NCBI GenBank assembly: GCA_017302635.1
Contig: JAFLCX010000001.1
Coordinates: forward strand, 372,001-436,000
Origin: Hyphomicrobiales bacterium
Lineage (GTDB): Bacteria; Pseudomonadota; Alphaproteobacteria; Rhizobiales; Beijerinckiaceae
Direction: 5' to 3'
Length of the DNA: 64,000 bases
A program made the translations under genes and the position numbers. A model generated the notes under the pieces. The model did no database searches, was not told the DNA's origin, and saw only the letters and a program-made list of their open reading frames with translations. Shown here piece by piece: positions 24,962 to 34,258 of this stretch (its first letter is position 1; each line of letters begins with the position of its first letter).

Positions 24962-25825
24962 ATGCTGATCGAAATCCTCCAGCAGACAATCAACGGTCTG
25001 GCGATCGGCGGCGTCTATGTGCTGATCGCACTCGGCCTGACCACCGTGTTCGGCATTCTCGGGATCGCCCATTTCGCGCATGGCTCCATTTCCATGTTCG
25101 GAGGCTACCTCACCTTTTTTCTGGTAACCTCGCAGGGATTGCCGGTGCTGGCGGCGATCCCTGTTGCGCTGGCAACCGGCATCCTCCTTGGCCTTCTGGT
25201 CGAGATGCTGGCCTATCGTCCTGTGCGACATGCCAACCATATCAACGCCTTCATTGTTGCCCTTGGCCTCACCATGATGGTCGAGGGCATCAATCTCCAG
25301 CTCTTCGGGCATGAACAGGTCGTCATCCCCACAGGGCTGAGCCGTGTCTTTCGCTTTGGCGGCATCACGGTTCCGGAACTGCGTCTTTACGTCATCATCG
25401 CGGCCATCGTGCTGGTCGTGGCGATGATGGTTTTCGTGGAACGAACCAAAACGGGGCAGGCCATCCGCGCCGTCGCGGAGAACCGCGACGCGGCTATTCT
25501 GATGGGCGTCAATGTCAAGTCGATCCCGTTGATTGTGTTTGGGATATCGACGGCACTTGGTGTTGCCGCCGGCATCATGGTCGGGGCGTTGTTCGCGATC
25601 GCTCCGGGTATCGGAGAAGGCTTTGTCGTCAAGGGATTTGCGGTGCTCATCCTGGGAGGCCTCGGCTCATTCCCCGGAGCCATTCTGGGCGGGACCGTGC
25701 TCGGGATCACGGAGTCGATCGCCGCGGGCTTCATATCCTCCGCCTACAAGGATGTAATCGCCTTCGTGGTGATGATCCTTGTCCTGCTGATCCGCCCCCA
25801 AGGCCTGCTGGGACGCACGCCATGA
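24962..25825 (+). CDS. branched-chain amino acid-type ABC transporter permease, LivH type
   Basis: 287 aa polytopic membrane protein. It shows the LivH opening NGLAIGGVYVLIALGLTTVFGILGIAHFAHG, split over residues 10-40, then AIRAVAENRDAAILMGVNV (coupling loop) and GFAVLILGGLGSFPGAILGG. The stop overlaps the LivM start by 4 bp. Confidence 0.94.
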   Translation: MLIEILQQTINGLAIGGVYVLIALGLTTVFGILGIAHFAHGSISMFGGYLTFFLVTSQGLPVLAAIPVALATGILLGLLVEMLAYRPVRHANHINAFIVALGLTMMVEGINLQLFGHEQVVIPTGLSRVFRFGGITVPELRLYVIIAAIVLVVAMMVFVERTKTGQAIRAVAENRDAAILMGVNVKSIPLIVFGISTALGVAAGIMVGALFAIAPGIGEGFVVKGFAVLILGGLGSFPGAILGGTVLGITESIAAGFISSAYKDVIAFVVMILVLLIRPQGLLGRTP

Positions 25826-26763
25826 ACCGATCGCTTCAATCGCTCGCCTGGCTTCTGGTCTTCGCGGCTCTGGCGATGCTGCCGCAGGTCCTGACGGTCA
25901 AGTACTACCTGCACCTGAGCATACTGGCCCTGATCTGGGTGATTATGGCGCAGGGCCAGAATCTGATTCAGGGTTACACCGGCTATGTCTCGATCGTCGG
26001 CGCAGGCTTCATGGGAATCGGCGCGTACAGCTCCACCCTGATCGGCATGCATTTCCAATGGCCGATCTGGGCCACGATGGCAGCCGCTCCACTGGTCACA
26101 GCATTGTTTGCGCTCGCAACCGGCTATCCCAGCCTGCGCGTCAAGGGCCATTACTTCGCGATCGTGACGCTGGCCTTCAATCTCATCATCGTGATCGTGC
26201 TAGTGAACTACAAGGAACTGACCAATGGCGAGACCGGAATCTCCAACATCCCCAAGCCTTGGGGCGGCAGCCGCGATGCCTACTTCTATCTTGTCTTGAT
26301 GCTGGCTGCGGCCATGACAGCGCTGGCAGCGCTGATCGCACGATCCCGGGTCGGGGAAATCCTGCTGGCCATCCGACAGAATGAGGATCTCGTGGGTTCC
26401 ATCGGCATTGCTGCATGGAAGTACAAGCTCTTCGCCTTTGTGATTTCCGCCATGTATGCCGGGCTCGCCGGCGCGCTCTATGCGCATTTTCAAAGCTTCA
26501 TCAATCCGGAGATCTTTGGCGTAGCCCAATCGCTGGACGCCATTCTGGCTGTGATCCTCGGAGGATCGGGCACAATTGCCGGGCCGGTGATCGGTGCTTT
26601 TCTTGTCGTCTTCCTGCCGGAAATGCTCCGCTTTGCCGATAGCTTCCGCCTGATCCTCTACGGGTTGATCCTCGTGCTCGCGACGATCTTCATGCCGATC
26701 GGCATTGTCGGCGTTTGCAAAGCGCTGATCGGCAGGTTCAGCCGCAAGGAAGCCGCGTCATGA
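25822..26763 (+). CDS. branched-chain amino acid-type ABC transporter permease, LivM type
   Basis: 313 aa membrane protein. LivM landmarks: GQNLIQGYTGYVSIVGAGFMGIGAYSS spread over residues 35-62, GYPSLRVKGHYFAIVTLAFN, the loop AIRQNEDLVGSIGI and the C-terminal VILGGSGTIAGPVIGAF. ATGA overlap with LivH before it and with the acyl-CoA dehydrogenase after it, so transporter and enzyme are one translational unit. Confidence 0.94.
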   Translation: MNRSLQSLAWLLVFAALAMLPQVLTVKYYLHLSILALIWVIMAQGQNLIQGYTGYVSIVGAGFMGIGAYSSTLIGMHFQWPIWATMAAAPLVTALFALATGYPSLRVKGHYFAIVTLAFNLIIVIVLVNYKELTNGETGISNIPKPWGGSRDAYFYLVLMLAAAMTALAALIARSRVGEILLAIRQNEDLVGSIGIAAWKYKLFAFVISAMYAGLAGALYAHFQSFINPEIFGVAQSLDAILAVILGGSGTIAGPVIGAFLVVFLPEMLRFADSFRLILYGLILVLATIFMPIGIVGVCKALIGRFSRKEAAS

Positions 26764-27899
26764 CCGATGATGCTGCGGCAGACTTTCTCGCCGATGTCCG
26801 GGCCTTTACTCGCGCGCATGTCGAGAAGGATGCCGCTTCCTGGGCTCGCGGCGAGGCACTTGACCCTGCAATCGCCTTGCAAGCGGCCGGAATTGGCCTC
26901 ACGCGGATCGAGGTGCCGGTCGCGTCAGGCGGTCTGGGTCTTGGGTTCCGCGCAAAGGTTCGGGCATGCGCGATCCTCGCTGCGGCGGATTTTGGCCTCG
27001 CGATGTCGCTGGTCAACACGCACAATGTCGCCAAACGCATGGCCTTGACTGCACCGGAACCGGTTGCTCGCAAGCTGCTGCCTGATCTCCTTCAAGGACG
27101 CGCCGCGGCTTGCACGGCACTCACGGAACCGGCCGCCGGGTCTGATGCCAGCGCCATGCGCTGCACAGCGCGACCGAAAGACGGCGGATGGCTGCTTGAA
27201 GGCGAGAAAACATGGATCGTCAATGCGCGCCACGCGCGGCTGGCGATCGTGTACGCGCAGACCGCTGAGCACGGCCAAGGAGCCGGCATCGCGGCTTTTC
27301 TCGTCGATCTGACGGGGCCGGGCTGCGAGCGGTATCCCATCGAGGCCGGGTTCTCGCAGGTCAGCATTGGCACCGGCGGTTTCTGCCTGAACCAGTGCTT
27401 CGTGCCGGGCGACCAGGCGATATTGCCGGCTGGCACTGCGTTCAAGGCCATTCTCGATGAGATAAACGGTGCCCGAATCTATGTCGCGGCCATGTGCTGC
27501 GCGATGGTTTCCGCCAGCCTGCGCCTCGCGCGCGATCATGGCGAGAGACGACACACCTTCGGCAAGCCTCTGAACCAGCATCCGACATGGCGTGAGCCGT
27601 TGGCCAGGTGCGCGACACAGCTTGCAGCTGCCTGGGCACTGGTCGAGGCGGCTGTCGCTGCAACGGAGACTGGCGCTGACACACGTCACCTCGCTGCCGC
27701 GGCCAAGGTCAATGCCGTGTCGCTCGCGCAGACCCAGCTTCCAGCCATGCTGCATGCGATGGGCGCTGAAGGGCTCAGGGAAACCTATCCCTTCGCTCGC
27801 CATATCGGCGCTGCCCAGATCGCGGCGCTGACCGATGGAAGCACGGCGATGCTGCTCGACCGTCTGGCGGGCTGGGACCCTGCCCCCGTTTCTCTTTGA
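26760..27899 (+). CDS. acyl-CoA dehydrogenase family protein
   Basis: 379 aa from ATG 26760. Family features: ACTALTEPAAGSDASAM (FAD/substrate loop), EGEKTWIVNA, FGKPLNQHPTWREPLA and the C-terminal AMGAEGLRETYPFARHIGAAQIAALTDGS. In medium-chain type enzymes the catalytic Glu lies in YEGT near the end; here that place reads TDGS, so the base would be Asp or a residue elsewhere, as in isovaleryl-type enzymes. It would introduce a 2,3-double bond into an acyl-CoA made by the synthetase at 28938-30497. FAD and an electron-transfer flavoprotein are expected. Confidence 0.9.
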   Translation: MTDDAAADFLADVRAFTRAHVEKDAASWARGEALDPAIALQAAGIGLTRIEVPVASGGLGLGFRAKVRACAILAAADFGLAMSLVNTHNVAKRMALTAPEPVARKLLPDLLQGRAAACTALTEPAAGSDASAMRCTARPKDGGWLLEGEKTWIVNARHARLAIVYAQTAEHGQGAGIAAFLVDLTGPGCERYPIEAGFSQVSIGTGGFCLNQCFVPGDQAILPAGTAFKAILDEINGARIYVAAMCCAMVSASLRLARDHGERRHTFGKPLNQHPTWREPLARCATQLAAAWALVEAAVAATETGADTRHLAAAAKVNAVSLAQTQLPAMLHAMGAEGLRETYPFARHIGAAQIAALTDGSTAMLLDRLAGWDPAPVSL

Positions 27900-27916
27900 G
27901 CCCCGCGAGGACTGAA

Positions 27917-28951
27917 ATGATGCGTGTGTTCCAGATCGACGGTGGCTGGGGGATGGACCACCTCAACCCTGCACAACGGCCCCGGCCGGAACCTCGGGCT
28001 GGTCAGGTGCTGATCCGCATGCATGCGGCCTCATTGAATGCCCGTGATCTGATCGTCCCCATTCGCGGGTATGGCCGCGCCACGGGCGAGCTTCCGCTGA
28101 TACCCGTATCTGATGGTGTCGGCACCGTTGTCGCCGTCGGAGAGCGTGTCACCCGAGCCCAGATCGGCGACAGGGTTTGTCCCACCTATTTTCAGGGCTG
28201 GACCGGTGGCGAGCCGACGCAGGAGAATTTTGCAACATCTCTTGGCGGTCCGCTCGATGGCGTGATGGCGGAGTACATGTGCCTTTCGGAACAGGGGATC
28301 GTGCGCGTTCCCGATTATCTCACACATGACGAAGCCGCGACTTTGCCCTGTGCTGCCCTGACGGCTTGGAGCGCCATTGTGACCCATGCGACCACCCGAC
28401 CGGGTGACCACGTTCTTGTTCAGGGCACGGGCGGAGTTGCATTGTTCGCCCTTGCATTCGCCAAGCTGCATGGCGCGCATGTCACGGTCATATCGTCGAG
28501 TGACGAAAAGCTCGCGCAAGCGCGACAGCTGGGCGCCGACGCAATCGTGAACTACGTCACGAAGCCGGAATGGTCGCGGCCAGCCCGCGAAATTGCCGCC
28601 GAACGCGGCGGATTCGACAAGATCATTGAGCTTGGCGGCGAAGCGACCTTGACGCAATCGGTCAAGAGTATCCGCGTCGGCGGGACCATAGCCTTGATCG
28701 GCGTTCTCTCCGGCCTGTCGCCAACCTTGCCGCTCGGTGCAATCGTGACCCGGCAGGTCCGCCTGCAGGGGGTGACCGTCGGGCATCGCGACGGGTTCGA
28801 AGCGATGTTGACGGCCATGGAGCAGCACCGGATTCGCCCGGTCATCGGCAAGATATTCGGGTTTGACGACCTGAAAGCCGCCATGGCCGAGATCGCCGCG
28901 CCCACCGGTCTTGGCAAGACAATCATCCGGTTTGACCATGAATCGGCATGA
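27917..28951 (+). CDS. NAD(P)-dependent alcohol dehydrogenase / quinone oxidoreductase-like MDR protein
   Basis: 344 aa from ATG 27917 (GAGG 5-8 nt upstream); an ATG three bases later is equally possible. It has the MDR N-terminal GroES fold (RMHAASLNARDLIVPIRG), VSDGVGTVVAVGERVT and the nucleotide-binding VLVQGTGGVALFALAFAKLHGA. Cys residues of the catalytic-zinc MDR group are not in their usual places, so it is probably a zinc-free quinone reductase or enoyl-reductase-like member. It overlaps the acyl-CoA synthetase by 14 bp and probably acts on the same substrate skeleton. Confidence 0.88.
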   Translation: MMRVFQIDGGWGMDHLNPAQRPRPEPRAGQVLIRMHAASLNARDLIVPIRGYGRATGELPLIPVSDGVGTVVAVGERVTRAQIGDRVCPTYFQGWTGGEPTQENFATSLGGPLDGVMAEYMCLSEQGIVRVPDYLTHDEAATLPCAALTAWSAIVTHATTRPGDHVLVQGTGGVALFALAFAKLHGAHVTVISSSDEKLAQARQLGADAIVNYVTKPEWSRPAREIAAERGGFDKIIELGGEATLTQSVKSIRVGGTIALIGVLSGLSPTLPLGAIVTRQVRLQGVTVGHRDGFEAMLTAMEQHRIRPVIGKIFGFDDLKAAMAEIAAPTGLGKTIIRFDHESA

Positions 28952-30497
28952 TCTCCCGCCGTTTCATCCGCGCCGACATGCCATCGAGCGCCCGGATGAT
29001 GTCGCGTTCCGGATCAGCACAAGCTCTGAGAGAGTGACGTTCGGCCAACTGGAAGTGCGGGCAAACCAAGCGGCACACACTTTGCGCCAACTTGGGCTGA
29101 AGCGCGGTGATCACATCGTGATCGTGATGGAAAACCGCCGGGAGTTCCTCGAAATCTGCTTTGCTGCCGATCGCACGGGTCTCTACTACACGACGGCCAG
29201 CACACATCTGACGGATGACGAGATCCACTACATCATCCGGGATTGCGGCGCATCCCTTGTGCTGGTCTCGGATACTTTGGTTGAGCGGATATGCGCCTCT
29301 GCGGAGCTGATTCAGGCGGGCTGCCCCATCATGGTGATCGGGCGAGGTCTGGAGGCCTTGCCGAGCTTCACCGATAGAGCCGCCGCCGCTCCGGCAACAC
29401 CGATACTCGATGAATCGCAAGGGCTCGACATGCTCTATTCGTCCGGCACAACCGGGCGGCCGAAAGGGGTGAAATGGGCGCTGCCCGATCACCCGGTCGG
29501 CGCTTCGTCCATGCTGATTGAGCTGTTATCCGGGTTGTTTGGCTACGGGTTGGGCACGCGCTACCTGTGCACGGCGCCATTGTATCACGCAGCCCCACTG
29601 CGCCACACCATGGTGACGATCCGCGCGGGGGGTTCCGCGGTCATCATGCCGCGGTTCGATGCTGAAGCAGCGCTCACCCTCATCGAGGCTGAGCGCATCA
29701 CCCACAGCCAGTGGGTCCCAACCATGTTCGTGCGTCTGCTGAAATTGCCGGAAGATGTCCGCCAAAAGTATTCGCTCGAATCCATGGTCATGGCCGTGCA
29801 TGCTGCCGCGCCCTGCCCGATCGACGTGAAACATCGCATGATCGAATGGTGGGGCCCGATCATTCATGAATACTACGCCGGCACCGAGAACAACGGTTTC
29901 ACCGCGCTGACGACCGGCGAGTGGCAACGCCATATCGGGTCAGTCGGTAAAGCCAAACTCGGGGTCATTCATATCTGCGACGAGAATGGTGCAGAATTGC
30001 CTGTTGGTGCCGAAGGCGAAGTCTTTTTCGAGAATGGGCACCAGTTCGAATATCACAACGACCCTGAAAAGACCGCCTCCAGCCGCAACGCGCGAGGTTG
30101 GACCACGCTGGGGGATATCGGCCGCCTGGATGATGACGGCTACCTTTACCTCACGGACAGGAAGTCTTTCGTGATCATATCGGGTGGCGTGAATATCTAT
30201 CCTCAAGAGGTCGAAAACCTCCTCCTTCAACACGACGCGGTGCTGGATGCCGCCGTGATTGGCATTCCGAATGAGGAGTTCGGTGAGGAAGTCAAAGCCG
30301 TGGTTCAACTCGTTGAGGGGCGCGAGCCCAACGAGGATCTTTCGGGCGAACTGGTCGCCTTCTGCCGAACCCGATTGTCGGCCTTGAAGTGCCCGCGCAG
30401 CATCGACTTCCGGACCGAGTTCCCCCGATCACCCACGGGAAAACTCCTCAAACGGAAGATAAGGGACGAATATCATCGGGCCCAGGTCTCGAAATAA
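28938..30497 (+). CDS. acyl-CoA synthetase (AMP-forming, ANL superfamily)
   Basis: 519 aa from ATG 28938, inside the end of the MDR gene. AMP-binding motif DMLYSSGTTGRPKGVKWAL near residue 170, then YYAGTENNG (adenylate-binding), TLGDIGRLDDDGYLYLTDR and FVIISGGVNIYPQEVE, and the C-terminal lysine PTGKLLKRKIRDEY. It activates a carboxylic acid with ATP and CoA. As last gene of the Liv-type run it supplies acyl-CoA to the dehydrogenase at 26760-27899. Substrate chain or ring type is unknown. Confidence 0.92.
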   Translation: MNRHDLPPFHPRRHAIERPDDVAFRISTSSERVTFGQLEVRANQAAHTLRQLGLKRGDHIVIVMENRREFLEICFAADRTGLYYTTASTHLTDDEIHYIIRDCGASLVLVSDTLVERICASAELIQAGCPIMVIGRGLEALPSFTDRAAAAPATPILDESQGLDMLYSSGTTGRPKGVKWALPDHPVGASSMLIELLSGLFGYGLGTRYLCTAPLYHAAPLRHTMVTIRAGGSAVIMPRFDAEAALTLIEAERITHSQWVPTMFVRLLKLPEDVRQKYSLESMVMAVHAAAPCPIDVKHRMIEWWGPIIHEYYAGTENNGFTALTTGEWQRHIGSVGKAKLGVIHICDENGAELPVGAEGEVFFENGHQFEYHNDPEKTASSRNARGWTTLGDIGRLDDDGYLYLTDRKSFVIISGGVNIYPQEVENLLLQHDAVLDAAVIGIPNEEFGEEVKAVVQLVEGREPNEDLSGELVAFCRTRLSALKCPRSIDFRTEFPRSPTGKLLKRKIRDEYHRAQVSK

Positions 30498-30619
30498 GGA
30501 TCGGCAGTGAAAAACGCCCCGATGGCCAATCTCCCGATAAGGGCTTAGCATTCCCTTCCGCATAGAGGGCGGAGCGCTGGCGAAATTGGGACAGGCCAAG
30601 GGTGAGGTGGGAGGTTTAG

Positions 30620-31939
30620 ATGGTATCGGGAAAGAATGTTGCAGTCGTTGCGCTGGCCTTGGCTGCCTGTGCTCCAGCCGCCGCCCAAGGTCTTCAGGCA
30701 CGGCCATGCCCGACGGAGATCGGGACTGGGATCGCCTGCTTCACGGTGAAGGACGAGAATGGAGCCTATGTGCTCGCCGCAAAGCCAGAAAAATGGAACG
30801 GCTCGCTGATCGTTCACACCTATGGCGGACCGCGTATGCGCCAGCCTGACGCGACCATGGTGGATGAGGACCTCGTGCGCTTCATCGAGACGGTCCGTGA
30901 AGGTTATGGCTGGGTCGCCACCAGCCGTCGGCGAGGCGGTTTCGGCGTAACGCAGGGCGCCGAGGATGCCGACAACGCCCGCAAGACATTCATCGCCGCG
31001 TTCGGGCGACCGAAATACACGATCGCGCATGGCCAATCCTGGGGCGGCAATATCGGCGCGATCCTCATTGAGAAGTTCAACAAGCCGGATGCGTCCGGCA
31101 AGCGCCCTTATGACGGCGCGATGTTGACATCAGGCGTACTCGCGGGCGGAACACGGGGCTACGACATGCGTCTCGATGTCCGCGCGGCCTTCCAGGCGGT
31201 GTGCGATGTGCATCCGGCGCCGAGCGAACGCCCCTACGCGCTGGGGATCGGACTGCCGGCTGGTTCTGCGGTCACGCGTCAGCAGGTCACCCGCTGGTTC
31301 AATGACTGCACTGGCGCCGACAAGAAATCCGAGGAGCGCAGCGATGCGCAGAAGCGCAACCTCGCCGATATCGCCGGCGCAAGCCGTATTCCGCCCGGTG
31401 CACTTCTCGGCCATATCCAGTGGGCGACCTTCGTCTTCCAAGACCTCTCGGAATTCATCACCGGTGGCCGATCGGCATTCGGGAACGTCAACGTGCGCTA
31501 TCGTGGCACATCAGATGACGAGGCCTTCAACCGCAAGGTGGCACGGATCGCGGCCGATCCCGAGGCCGTGAGGACGCTCTCCGCCGACAGCGACCCGACT
31601 GGCCGGATCGATATCCCGGTCATCACGATGCATCAGGTTCGCGACACGACCGTTTTTGTCGAGCAGCAGCACGAATACCGTCGGGTTGTTGAGGCGGCTG
31701 GCCAAGGGCAATACCTGTTCCAGACATTTGTCGACGACAACCAGCACTCGAAGACAAGTCCGCCGCATTATCCGGCGATCCTGAGAGCGCTTCAGGGCTG
31801 GATCGAGTCCGGCAAAAGGCCGACGATCGAAGCGGTAGTCAGCTTTTGCGAAGAGGCGAAGGGCACTTACCACGGGGAGTGCCGTTTCATGCCGAATTTC
31901 GCGCCCGGGCCTTGGTATGAGCGGGTCAATCCGAGGTAA
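30620..31939 (+). CDS. secreted alpha/beta hydrolase family protein
   Basis: 439 aa; the ATG is preceded by GGTGGGAGG. The N-terminus (KNVAVVALALAACAPAAAQG) is a signal peptide with an ALAAC sequence, so a lipoprotein is also possible. The nucleophile elbow is GQSWGG with Ser140, and the likely catalytic His is in DDNQHSK near the C-terminus. The serine is embedded as in esterase/peptidase-like alpha/beta hydrolases; the exact family is not recognised. It lies 122 bp after the acyl-CoA synthetase and may release the acid taken up by the Liv-type importer from an ester or amide in the periplasm. This link is inference. Confidence 0.75.
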   Translation: MVSGKNVAVVALALAACAPAAAQGLQARPCPTEIGTGIACFTVKDENGAYVLAAKPEKWNGSLIVHTYGGPRMRQPDATMVDEDLVRFIETVREGYGWVATSRRRGGFGVTQGAEDADNARKTFIAAFGRPKYTIAHGQSWGGNIGAILIEKFNKPDASGKRPYDGAMLTSGVLAGGTRGYDMRLDVRAAFQAVCDVHPAPSERPYALGIGLPAGSAVTRQQVTRWFNDCTGADKKSEERSDAQKRNLADIAGASRIPPGALLGHIQWATFVFQDLSEFITGGRSAFGNVNVRYRGTSDDEAFNRKVARIAADPEAVRTLSADSDPTGRIDIPVITMHQVRDTTVFVEQQHEYRRVVEAAGQGQYLFQTFVDDNQHSKTSPPHYPAILRALQGWIESGKRPTIEAVVSFCEEAKGTYHGECRFMPNFAPGPWYERVNPR

Positions 31940-31972
31940 TCTGAGGGCATCTGATCGCCCACAAGCCTCCGA

Positions 31973-32674
31973 TCAAAGCGAGAATTTGACGTTGAGCCGC
32001 CACCGTTCTCCGGGCGCCGTGAGCCAGGCCAGCGTGGCAATCCGACCGCCGCACCAGGTGCGACGCTTGACCTTCAGACAGGCATGGCCCCGTGACACAT
32101 TCAGCAATCGCGCGATCTGGCTGTCCGCTGCCACGGCCTCGACAATCTGCTCGGCCTGTTCGGGCCGCGCGATCGCCGTCAGATAAGCATTCGGTGAACG
32201 CGCTTCGAAAATCTGGTCTAAATAATCCGGCGCAAAGGCCGGATCGACGTAACGATCCTCCAGCTGAATCGGCCGACCATCGGATTCATGCACGATCAGC
32301 GTATGAAGCAGTTCCCAGCCCGCCGGCACTTCGAACGCGCTGGCGATCTCTCCCCTTGCCGGTGACCGGTTGCGCGCGATCAGGCGGGCCGAGTAATGGC
32401 CGCCAGCCGAGCGTATCTCCTCGATGATATCGGGCACGCGCAACAAGGAGAGTTCGAGGCGCTGCTCCGCCACGAAGCTGCCGCTTCCTGCCGTCCGGAA
32501 AACGAGCCCTTCGGCCGCCAGTTCCCGCACAGCGCGATTGGCTGTCATGCGCGAAACGGAAAAGCTTTGCGCCAGTTCATTCTCGGAAGGAATGCGATCG
32601 CCCGGCGCCAGACGCCCCGAAGCGATCTCGCTGCGAAGTGCATTCATGATGCGGCGGTAAGGTGCCTCGCTCAT
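31973..32674 (-). CDS. hutC: histidine utilization repressor HutC (GntR family, UTRA domain)
   Basis: 233 aa. Winged-helix domain IPSENELAQSFSVSRMTANRAVRELAAEGL, spread over residues 27-58, followed by a UTRA effector domain ending in the HutC-like RRTWCGGRIATLAWLTAPGERWRL. HutC represses hut genes and is released by urocanate. It is the last gene of the hut/TRAP run, 6 bp after the TRAP large permease. A TTGTATAGACAA element typical of HutC sites lies between hutI and hutF at 41261-41272. Confidence 0.92.
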   Translation of the reverse strand: MSEAPYRRIMNALRSEIASGRLAPGDRIPSENELAQSFSVSRMTANRAVRELAAEGLVFRTAGSGSFVAEQRLELSLLRVPDIIEEIRSAGGHYSARLIARNRSPARGEIASAFEVPAGWELLHTLIVHESDGRPIQLEDRYVDPAFAPDYLDQIFEARSPNAYLTAIARPEQAEQIVEAVAADSQIARLLNVSRGHACLKVKRRTWCGGRIATLAWLTAPGERWRLNVKFSL

Positions 32675-32680
32675 CCGACC

Positions 32681-34258
32681 TCAGAAGAGTGCTTTTGGAA
32701 GCCATGTGGCGAGCTTGGGGAAGATGACGACAAGGGCAACCGCCAGCAGCTGGATCATGACAAAAGGCACGATGCCTTTGTAGATGTCGATCGTCCTGAG
32801 GTCCCGCGCCACGCCCCCGAGATAGAACAGGGCGAAGCCGAAAGGGGGCGTGAGGAAGGATGTCTGGAGATTGAGCGCAATCAGGACCCCGAGCCAGATC
32901 GGATCAATGCCCATGCCGAGCAGGATGGGCCCGACAATCGGGATGACGATGATCGTGATTTCAACAAAATCCAGAAAGAACCCCATCAGGAAGATGATGG
33001 CCATGACAACGGCGAGCGCACCATAAATCCCGCCGGGAAGCACCGACAGGAATTCCTTGATCATCTCTTCGCCGCCCAGCCCGCGAAAGACCAGCGCAAA
33101 GAGCGTCGCGCCGATCAGCGTGGCGAAGATCATCGCCGTGATGGTCATGGTCGTATGGCAGACTGCACTCAGGACCCCAACGCGGAAGCAGCGGAGCAGC
33201 GCAACGGCAATGCCGTTGAGCAAGACCAGAAGCAGCAGCCCGGCAACGGCCAGCGCCACCAAATCTCGCGCAGGAATGGTCTGCCGCCCGATGCGCATGT
33301 CGAAAAGATTGCCGAGTATCACCAGCCCGATGGCCGCCGCGCCGGCGGCAAGGATCGGCCAAGCCCGGCCTTCATGGTTGCGAAGGCCTGCGAGCAGGGT
33401 CGCCCCCACGGCGCCCACCGAGGCAGCCTCGGTCGGTGTTGCGATACCGCCGAGGATCGAGCCGAGAACAGCCAGCACCAGAATCATGGGCGGAGCCAGA
33501 GCGCGGGCGATCTCGCCACCGCTGACCACCGCCAGTTCTTCCTTCGGAATGGCCGGGGCCAGTTCAGGCTTCAGCCAGGCAATTGTAAGCTGGTAGAGGA
33601 TGTAAAGGCAGACGAGCATCAGGCCGGGGATCATCGAGCCGGCGAAAAGCTGCCCCACTGAGATCGTTTCGACCGAAAACTTTCCCTGCGCGAGCTGCGC
33701 CTGCTGATAGGCCGCCGAGAGGACCTCGCCCAGAATGACCATGACCGTTGAAGGCGGAATGATCTGACCCAGCGTGCCGGCGGCGCAGATGGTGCCGGCG
33801 GCAAAAGGCTTGTCGTAGCCGCGCCGGAGCATGGCGGGCAGCGCCATCAACCCCATCGTCACGACGGTAGCGCCGACAATACCCGTGGAGGCCGCGAGCA
33901 AGGCTCCCACCACCGAAACCGAGATCGCGAGGCCACCCCGAACCGAACCGAAAAGACGGCCCATCGCCTCCAGCAGCTCCTCGGCAATCTTCGATTTCTC
34001 GAGCATGATGCCCATGAAGACAAAAAGCGGGATCGCAACCAGCACCTCGCTCGTCATGGTCCCGAAGATCCGCTGCGCCAAGGCTCCGAGCAGAAACGGA
34101 TCAAACACGCCAAGCATGACGCCCAGGCCGCCGAAGACGATGGCGCACCCGGTCAGGATGAACACGACCGGCAACCCGGTAAGGATCAGCCCGCAGAGGG
34201 ACAGAAACATCAGAAGATCGAGAAAGGCCCCGATGCCACCGGCATGGTTCATCTGCAT
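32681..34258 (-). CDS. TRAP transporter large permease, DctM type
   Basis: 525 aa, longer than typical DctM (about 430). It has multiple hydrophobic segments with family motifs such as VAIPLFVFMGIMLEKS, GIVGATVVTMGLMALPAML, GTLGQIIPPSTVMVILGE and SFLTPPFGFALFYLGG. A central region (about residues 290-350) is extra relative to short DctM proteins. It is the Na+-coupled membrane component of a three-part TRAP importer with 34259-34825 and 34816-35913, and is embedded between hutU and hutC. Confidence 0.93.
   Translation of the reverse strand: MQMNHAGGIGAFLDLLMFLSLCGLILTGLPVVFILTGCAIVFGGLGVMLGVFDPFLLGALAQRIFGTMTSEVLVAIPLFVFMGIMLEKSKIAEELLEAMGRLFGSVRGGLAISVSVVGALLAASTGIVGATVVTMGLMALPAMLRRGYDKPFAAGTICAAGTLGQIIPPSTVMVILGEVLSAAYQQAQLAQGKFSVETISVGQLFAGSMIPGLMLVCLYILYQLTIAWLKPELAPAIPKEELAVVSGGEIARALAPPMILVLAVLGSILGGIATPTEAASVGAVGATLLAGLRNHEGRAWPILAAGAAAIGLVILGNLFDMRIGRQTIPARDLVALAVAGLLLLVLLNGIAVALLRCFRVGVLSAVCHTTMTITAMIFATLIGATLFALVFRGLGGEEMIKEFLSVLPGGIYGALAVVMAIIFLMGFFLDFVEITIIVIPIVGPILLGMGIDPIWLGVLIALNLQTSFLTPPFGFALFYLGGVARDLRTIDIYKGIVPFVMIQLLAVALVVIFPKLATWLPKALF

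Noticed and set aside
31945..31960. Small GGGC/GCCC hairpin between the alpha/beta hydrolase and hutC
   Set aside because: Only four base pairs and no U-run; too weak to call a terminator.
32396..33661. 421-codon open frame antisense to hutC and dctM
   Set aside because: Composition is Asp/Glu/Gln/Arg/His-rich with no domain; typical complement of a membrane protein gene.
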